Assembly: GCA_023412855.1 (NCBI GenBank)
Contig: JAEZRJ010000040.1
Location: forward strand, 1 to 11,750
Direction of reading: 5' to 3'
Length of the DNA: 11,750 nucleotides
Origin: Bacillota bacterium
GTDB taxonomy: Bacteria; Bacillota; Clostridia; Lachnospirales; Lachnospiraceae
Position numbers and translations under genes: made by a program. Every line of letters begins with the position of its first letter. The stretch's first letter is position 1. The notes under the pieces were generated by a model, which saw nothing but the letters and a program-made list of their open reading frames with translations, was not told where the DNA came from and ran no database searches. This document shows, piece after piece, positions 5,785 to 11,750 of the stretch.

Positions 5785-8700
5785 CTAATATTCTTCGAGC
5801 AACTCATACAGATTCTCTTTACCATTGGTAAAATAAATCCCGGTTCTCTCCGGAAATACAACCTGTGCCACCGTATACAGCAAGTCGATTTCTGCCGGTT
5901 TCATCTCATACGTATGCAGGGTGAAAAAGCTTGGCTTCTCGCTTCCCGAATTATAAATCCGAAGAGAGCTGGTCATATCGTTTATTAATTCATCCACTTC
6001 CTGAAGATAACCATGCTTGGAATCAATCAGGATAACCAGATCTACCATAACGTGGTTGGTTCTAAGATATTCGTAAGCCTTTAATACATCCTTCACAATC
6101 CGTTCCGCCTCCATAGACCGGACCATTAAAAGCAGAATAGGATTATCGCCGGATATGCCGAATTTCCATAAGAAACTCTGATTCAAAAAGTTGCGTCTTA
6201 TATTTTCATTCGGCCCTCTGTAAATACTTGCAGGATAGAAAATCGGACTGATCAGATCCTGAAAAGCGTTCAACTGAGTTCTGGTGATCTCCAGATACTT
6301 TAACTCCAGATTCTTTTGAAGCCTGAATTTCTCCAAAATATCATCGATCCGATAACTTACCTTCAATTCCCCCGCTATCTTTATTGCTTCCTCCTTACTG
6401 CCGCACACTCCGGTAATGAAAGAAATGCAGACCGATTCACCTGCTCCTATGCTGAGCTGCGCCCGCAGGCTCATAATCGGATCATTACAAAAACCTGAAT
6501 TATTGAAAAAAGCGATGCTGTTCACCACGCAGTCTGGATTCTCCAGCGTATTGTTTCTTCCGATAAATCGTTTTCTGTCATTTTCATATTCTATTTTCTT
6601 ACACAGCACCGTTCCCGTTCTTATCATATGCATCACATAAGAATTATCATTTTCCTTCTTCCTCCGCCTTTTGGCAAGAAATATCTCCTGCTCTTCCAGA
6701 TACTCACTTTCCAGAAAGAGCTTGTTAAATGCGGGATGGCTTAATTCCGCCAAATGGGTATCATCCACCACTTCCAAATAGCTGGTCACTTCCAGTTGTT
6801 TTTCTTCATTCCCGTGATTGGTAAATGTAATCTTACGTATCTCAAGATTATGATCCGGATCCAGACTGACGATCATATCTGATGAAATATCTCCGTCCTT
6901 GCGCTTAAATTCCGCCTGATGCGGACAAAAAACTACCTGATAGCTCTCAGGTTCCGTTCTTGTGGGGTGATAGGCAGCGCTCCAAAGCTTCCCCAGCTTC
7001 ATGTCCTTAATATAAATATAATTACCTGTATTCTCATAAATATCCGGTCGAAAACGGTAAAGCATCCGGTCCTCATATTTACTGAAGCCGTCTCCATCCG
7101 ATGTTATCATCAGTGAATATTTACCGTTTGACAAATAATTTACGATCGGTGCATTCACGCCCGCACTTCCTATCGTTCTGCTGCTGTATATACTTTCTTT
7201 AAAAAGAGGCTTCCCGATTTTTATGGTATATCCCTGTCTGGCAATGGAGATCAAATAGGACTGACGCTTCTCTTCCAGCAATACTTCCGAGGCCTTTATC
7301 ATCATCTCCGCATGGAACCGCTCTCGAAGGATACCCTCATTCAGATAATTATTGATTGCGGCCAGATTCATCCCTTGATGATGTGCCATATAGGATTTTA
7401 CAATACAGTAAGGCGTCATCTCCATAGAATTCGGCACATCGAAATCAACGGACTCATAGAAACCGTAAACGCCGAAGGCACCTAATTCTTTCAGCCTCCT
7501 TAAATTACTCATGCATTCCTCTTCCGCGATATCCAGAGCCAGCATTGTCGCATATGGGGTAGCCACCATGGAATTCTTACGGACCGGCTGAAGCCTTATC
7601 TTTGGAACACCGAAAGCTTTGTACTGATAGTTAGAGTTTAGATCAAAACGATAATACTGGGATTCCGATATCCCCCATGGTATCCGGGCCTCCTTTGCAT
7701 ACTTCATCTGCTGGAGTACCGCAGCCCTGGAAGTTTGTGCGTAGACAGAGCCTTCATATTCTTTGAATACGAGATTCGGCATCAGATATTCGAACATCGT
7801 ACCGCTCCAGGATACGAAGCATGGAATACCTCCTACGATAGTCAGCGGCCTTCCCAATTTATACCAATGCTTTAACGGCACTTTTCCCAAGGATATTGCA
7901 AGAAGGCTTGTGAGTGCCGATTCCGATGCCATCAGATCATAGCATCCATCATCCAGCATGTTCGAGGATACATGATATCCGATATGGAATAACATTCTCT
8001 TTTCATTAAATAAAAAGTGGAAATCTGCCTCTTCCAAAAAGCCGTCTATTTTATCGCATATCACTTTGATCCGCCTGATCATGTCGTTTGCAAATTCATT
8101 GCCCTCCGCTGCGATAAGACGAAGCGTAGGATAAGAAGAAAAGTTCTCTTCCTTCAGTCTCAAATCAGAGGCTTCATTAATAATGCTGTCAATGAGATTC
8201 ATCAATTGCCTGGTCTGGCGGTAGTGCGCAGATGGCCTGAGTTCCCTGATACTTAAGTTTTCGCGGATATCCGCAATATCTTCTATCAACTCACCTATTT
8301 TTGTATACTCAGGCTTAAGCCCGTTTCCGGAAGGATTGCCTGTTCTCATCTGCATTTCTTCGTTGCTGTTCTTAACCAAGGACCTGAGTTCATATATAAA
8401 ATTATCCGGAAATACAGGCTTGTCAATCTGCTCCAAAAGTCCATTTTTCAGAGCGACCAGATGCCCGAGAAAGTTACCGCTGTCTACGGTCGATATATAG
8501 GCAGGAGCCAGCACCTCTAATGTCTTGATATGATACCAGTTGTAGAGATGTCCCTTATATTTCAACATTTTCTGAACCGTTTCCATTAGCTTTTCCACGG
8601 CTTCAACCGTAGCGCTAAAAGTTTCAAACCCGAAATCTCTGGCGGACAGAATTGCCAGAAACTGAAGTCCGATATTGGTCGGCGATGTTTTATCGCTGAT

Positions 8701-11700
8701 CTTTCTAACTACTGAAGTCTGGTAATTATCCGGACAAAGCCAGTTATTTTCCTTTGTAGAAAATTCCTTGAAAAACTGCCAGGTTCTGCGTGCGGTTTCC
8801 AGAAGCAGCTCGAGATCCTGCGCTTTGTCCCTCGCAGGAAGAGTCTTCTCCGGCTGACTGATCCGGTATGCGATTTCAAACGCAAGGCTCCAATCAACAA
8901 TTACAATTGCTGCCAGAATGATTCCTCCCGGGTTCAAATATCCCATAAATAAAATTATTATGAGAAGGAACGCCGGAAGAAAGGAGCTCCACATGGTAAG
9001 GAAGTATCCTTTTCGAGTATTGACAATGGAAGCATCCACTGCTTCCGCCGTATTCCAGCGCAGCAGATTCTTTTTACTGATAAAGATACGATACAAGGTT
9101 CTGACGATGGCATCCGATGCTACGTAAGCGCGGTAAGGGGTAATGGTAAACTCCAGAAATGCCCTTTTAAGCATTGTGGCAATTTCTTTAAAAAAGCTCT
9201 TATAAACAAGCACAAGTTTCGGCCGTAACAGCTTCTGAACGAGCACTGAAAATAACAAAAGTACCAGCGCAAATATATCATTAAAGAAAACAAGGGGTAA
9301 CCAAAGATAATATGCGTTTGGCAGCCATGCCAGATTCAACAGTACAAGCAGCGTCTTACTTAAGGGAACCAGACTTCTTCTCAGGTTGTCAAAGACTTTC
9401 CACTTTGACAATGCCTGTAAATTCTTCCCGTCCTTCGTCCTCTTCATAAACAGCCAGGGCAGCAACTGCCAGTCTCCGCGCAGCCACCGGTGTTCCCTTT
9501 GGGTAAAGGACAAAACGCTGCCGGGAAAAGTATCCATAATCTTGGCCGTGCTGGAAAAAGCTGTCCGTGCATAGCAGCTCTCAAAAAGGTCATGACTGAG
9601 AATCCGGTTTTCCGGCACTTTATTTTGAATCACCTTCTGGAAGGCCTTAATATCATAGATGCCTTTTCCTATATAGATTCCTTCGTCCCAAATATCCTGA
9701 TAGATATCAGATATCACACTTCCATAATGAGCAAGTCCCGATTCTCCTCCGAAGATTTTCGTAAACCTGCTGCCGTTCTTATCCACAATATGATTTCTTA
9801 CGGAAGGCTGTATGATGACATAGCCCTCTTTCACCTTTTGGCCCGCCAAATCCAGAATTGGTTTATTCAGAGGATGATCGATGAGTCCTACCAGTCTCCA
9901 AGCATTATCATGAATCAGATTGGTATCCGCATCCAATGTAATGACATACCGGAAGGTAGTAAGAAGCTTTTCATCGCAGTAAATAGCGGAAAAAGAGGTA
10001 TTCTCTCTTTCCATTCCATTTAAAAGGCTGTTGAACTCTTCCAGCTTCCCTCTCTTACGCTCCCATCCCATATAACAATTCTCCGCCTTATTCCATTTGC
10101 GGCGGCGCAGGAACAGCGAAAAACGCTGATGTTCTGACGGGTAGAGCTCATTCAGTTCCTTCATACGTGAGACAAGAGCACCTTCAATCACCCCATCCTT
10201 TGGCGTAGACTGGTCCGGGGAATCCTCGAAATCAAGCATCAATGCAAAATAAAGATTGGACTGTCTGTTTGCCAGATAATGTTTTTGAAGACGGTCCATA
10301 TACTGAAGCCCTTGTTCCTTTGATGAAACGATAACCGGCATGACCACAAAGGTTCTCGCTTCCTCCGGTATTTCCTTATGATAATCCAGATAAGGAAGCT
10401 TTTTAGCCTTGATACTTCTTGTAAATATAAAATTTGTAATCTCTATGGAAATGCCCATCAGAAGCGGCATTGCTGCCAAAAGGATAATTACATTGCGGCT
10501 GGTATTCTGCAAACCGCCAAAGGTCCGGAACGTATAGAACAGGAAGATACTCAGCCCCGGAATTATGAGAAAAAGTGTAAGAAAATAAAGAAGACCTTTT
10601 ATATTCATCCTTTTCTTAATACTTTCCGGAACAGGCTTTCCTAATGCCTTCGCCTTCAAAACCGGATAACCATTTCCCAAAAGATAGGCCCCTACATGAT
10701 GAGAACAATGCAGGTCATCCCTTCCCTCTATGGCGAGTTCCAAACAGTCCTTCGCTATCTCCTCTTCTCTCAGCCGGTGACGAAGCGCCAATTTAACGAT
10801 GACCTCACGGTACATGCCCTTGGCTTGTGCCTCCATCTTTGCATAGACACCATCCGGATCCTGTGACAAAATTTGCTCCAAGCAGGAATGTTCCTCAAAG
10901 AACTTTTCTTCATCCATTTCATTGATATCTCTCAGGCTGACGATTAAAGTCCTCATATTTGTCTCAAGAAACGATTCAATCTTTCCTTCCTCCAGAAAGA
11001 TACCGGAAGCCTTCACCTGTCTTTCCATGGAAGCGAAATGATATTCCAGATATCTTTGAATGGATGCCTCATCGAAAGACATGTTCTTCAGCAAGTATAT
11101 TACATGGGCATGAAACGAGTAATTCAGCTTTAAACTATCCTTTACTTTGCAAAGCAGTGCAGATATACTGACCGGTCCTTGCTTATTTGCGAGCTTATCC
11201 CAAAGAAAGTCTTCCGCCTTTGATTTTACATCGATAATATCAAGAATTTCATCCGAGATATCGAGGATTTCTTCAAGAATGCAAAAACCGAGCATCTCCG
11301 GTAAGACCCATATTTCCTTATCCGTCAGCAACACCTTTTGCTGATAAGCCTTAAGCATCAGGCTAATATTTTCTTCACTTAAATGCCCGCCGGAAAGAGC
11401 TACCATCCTTTTTGCCACAACATAAATACGGGGAAAGTTACAGTTTTCCTTTCCCTTCAGAACCGGTAATACGGCATAGCTCGTTCCTGAGGTACGCACT
11501 TTTTTAATTTCCCGGTACAGCATCTGGAAATTGTCAAAGAGCCAGCGCGCTGCCGGAATCAGGGAAATCATATCACCTGATACGGCAGAGATATTATCTC
11601 TGATTTTATTTAGTTTTATATATGCAGCCTGATTATAGTCGCTAAGAACAAAGCTATATCTGGTCAGTTTGACCTGACTATGGCTTTCTGCCAGAATAAG

Positions 11701-11750
11701 CATCTGCTTTTCCCACTCACTCGGGCCGGGTTTCTCTTCCTCTTTCAGGG
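5785..11750 (-). CDS. Cyclic beta-1,2-glucan synthase, GT84 and cyclisation modules (N-terminus beyond right edge)
   Basis: This inner-membrane synthase elongates beta-1,2-glucan from UDP-glucose and cyclises it. The frame is open to the window edge with no stop. The ATG at 11703 lacks a ribosome binding site and is preceded by in-frame coding-like codons (EWEKQ), so the true start is upstream. Residues below count from that ATG. Residues 1-360 resemble the NdvB N-terminal region (AARWLFDNF, YQQKVLLTDKEIWVLPEML). Membrane segments lie near 370-393 and 403-427. GT84 spans about 450-760: LDADT (590-594), GKGIYD, SHDLFE (Asp705) and QREHRWLRGDWQ (735-746). More membrane segments lie near 780-826 and 900-945. 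Residues about 960-1455 form the glucoamylase-like cyclisation domain (PF10091/GH189-type), with Glu1261 in MASES, Glu1305 in MFEYLMP and Glu1347 in WGISES as notable acids. A GH94-type sandwich region (about 1500-1770) and FGISGDNPILLLMV (1848-1861) follow. It ends at TAG where homologues continue into GH94. Confidence 0.9.
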   Translation of the reverse strand, partial: LKEEEKPGPSEWEKQMLILAESHSQVKLTRYSFVLSDYNQAAYIKLNKIRDNISAVSGDMISLIPAARWLFDNFQMLYREIKKVRTSGTSYAVLPVLKGKENCNFPRIYVVAKRMVALSGGHLSEENISLMLKAYQQKVLLTDKEIWVLPEMLGFCILEEILDISDEILDIIDVKSKAEDFLWDKLANKQGPVSISALLCKVKDSLKLNYSFHAHVIYLLKNMSFDEASIQRYLEYHFASMERQVKASGIFLEEGKIESFLETNMRTLIVSLRDINEMDEEKFFEEHSCLEQILSQDPDGVYAKMEAQAKGMYREVIVKLALRHRLREEEIAKDCLELAIEGRDDLHCSHHVGAYLLGNGYPVLKAKALGKPVPESIKKRMNIKGLLYFLTLFLIIPGLSIFLFYTFRTFGGLQNTSRNVIILLAAMPLLMGISIEITNFIFTRSIKAKKLPYLDYHKEIPEEARTFVVMPVIVSSKEQGLQYMDRLQKHYLANRQSNLYFALMLDFEDSPDQSTPKDGVIEGALVSRMKELNELYPSEHQRFSLFLRRRKWNKAENCYMGWERKRGKLEEFNSLLNGMERENTSFSAIYCDEKLLTTFRYVITLDADTNLIHDNAWRLVGLIDHPLNKPILDLAGQKVKEGYVIIQPSVRNHIVDKNGSRFTKIFGGESGLAHYGSVISDIYQDIWDEGIYIGKGIYDIKAFQKVIQNKVPENRILSHDLFESCYARTAFSSTAKIMDTFPGSVLSFTQREHRWLRGDWQLLPWLFMKRTKDGKNLQALSKWKVFDNLRRSLVPLSKTLLVLLNLAWLPNAYYLWLPLVFFNDIFALVLLLFSVLVQKLLRPKLVLVYKSFFKEIATMLKRAFLEFTITPYRAYVASDAIVRTLYRIFISKKNLLRWNTAEAVDASIVNTRKGYFLTMWSSFLPAFLLIIILFMGYLNPGGIILAAIVIVDWSLAFEIAYRISQPEKTLPARDKAQDLELLLETARRTWQFFKEFSTKENNWLCPDNYQTSVVRKISDKTSPTNIGLQFLAILSARDFGFETFSATVEAVEKLMETVQKMLKYKGHLYNWYHIKTLEVLAPAYISTVDSGNFLGHLVALKNGLLEQIDKPVFPDNFIYELRSLVKNSNEEMQMRTGNPSGNGLKPEYTKIGELIEDIADIRENLSIRELRPSAHYRQTRQLMNLIDSIINEASDLRLKEENFSSYPTLRLIAAEGNEFANDMIRRIKVICDKIDGFLEEADFHFLFNEKRMLFHIGYHVSSNMLDDGCYDLMASESALTSLLAISLGKVPLKHWYKLGRPLTIVGGIPCFVSWSGTMFEYLMPNLVFKEYEGSVYAQTSRAAVLQQMKYAKEARIPWGISESQYYRFDLNSNYQYKAFGVPKIRLQPVRKNSMVATPYATMLALDIAEEECMSNLRRLKELGAFGVYGFYESVDFDVPNSMEMTPYCIVKSYMAHHQGMNLAAINNYLNEGILRERFHAEMMIKASEVLLEEKRQSYLISIARQGYTIKIGKPLFKESIYSSRTIGSAGVNAPIVNYLSNGKYSLMITSDGDGFSKYEDRMLYRFRPDIYENTGNYIYIKDMKLGKLWSAAYHPTRTEPESYQVVFCPHQAEFKRKDGDISSDMIVSLDPDHNLEIRKITFTNHGNEEKQLEVTSYLEVVDDTHLAELSHPAFNKLFLESEYLEEQEIFLAKRRRKKENDNSYVMHMIRTGTVLCKKIEYENDRKRFIGRNNTLENPDCVVNSIAFFNNSGFCNDPIMSLRAQLSIGAGESVCISFITGVCGSKEEAIKIAGELKVSYRIDDILEKFRLQKNLELKYLEITRTQLNAFQDLISPIFYPASIYRGPNENIRRNFLNQSFLWKFGISGDNPILLLMVRSMEAERIVKDVLKAYEYLRTNHVMVDLVILIDSKHGYLQEVDELINDMTSSLRIYNSGSEKPSFFTLHTYEMKPAEIDLLYTVAQVVFPERTGIYFTNGKENLYELLEEY

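Noticed and set aside
5216..5788. Plus-strand open frame of 190 codons opposite the GH94 gene
   Set aside because: It lies wholly antisense to highly conserved GH94 motifs, has no ribosome binding site and no recognisable domain; it is a shadow of the real gene.
9490..10023. Plus-strand open frame of 177 codons
   Set aside because: It is antisense to the GT84 catalytic core (LDADT to QREHRW), whose conservation explains the open frame.
11701..11703. ATG at 11703 as the true start of the glucan synthase
   Set aside because: There is no Shine-Dalgarno ahead of it and the frame stays open and coding-like (EWEKQ) to the window edge; the family normally has further N-terminal residues.

Overview
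All convincing genes in this window lie on the minus strand, so transcription runs from high to low coordinates. Strong AGGAGG-type ribosome binding sites, AT-rich spacers, a lipobox signal peptide and a LytTR/GHKL two-component pair point to a low-GC Firmicute, most likely a clostridial (Lachnospiraceae-like) bacterium. The family-level placement is inference. No tRNA, rRNA, CRISPR array, transposase or plus-strand gene is supported.

Layout in transcription order. (1) 11750-5785: a very large membrane protein, open at the right edge, with the N-terminal, GT84 glycosyltransferase, transmembrane and glucoamylase-like (cyclisation) modules of cyclic beta-1,2-glucan synthase (CGS/NdvB). (2) 5764-3332: the GH94 phosphorylase module of the same enzyme, as a separate reading frame 20 nt downstream. 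It has a TTG start and a good Shine-Dalgarno sequence. In most known CGS enzymes the two are one chain of about 2,800 residues; here the break falls at the boundary before GH94. One extra base at the stop codon would rejoin them, so this is either a translationally coupled split enzyme or a recent frameshift. (3) About 480 nt of AT-rich spacer with two hairpins, a promoter candidate and a decayed-looking small frame. (4) 2853-2146 and 2146-833: a LytTR response regulator and a multi-pass GHKL (AgrC-like) sensor kinase, overlapping by one base (TAATG). (5) 832-300: a spacer with a 54-bp hairpin (755-808) and the wreck of a second GHKL kinase (381-738), which has a frameshift and has lost its G box. 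(6) 299-1: the start of a lipoprotein resembling a GH3 beta-glucosidase whose C-terminal-type domain comes first.

Working model: the synthase polymerises UDP-glucose into a beta-1,2-glucan, cyclises it, and trims its length by phosphorolysis through GH94. The surface GH3 lipoprotein would act on beta-glucosides. The two-component system is transcribed separately from its own promoter. Its signal is unknown: no AgrB/AgrD-type peptide genes are visible, and any link to glucan production rests only on adjacency.
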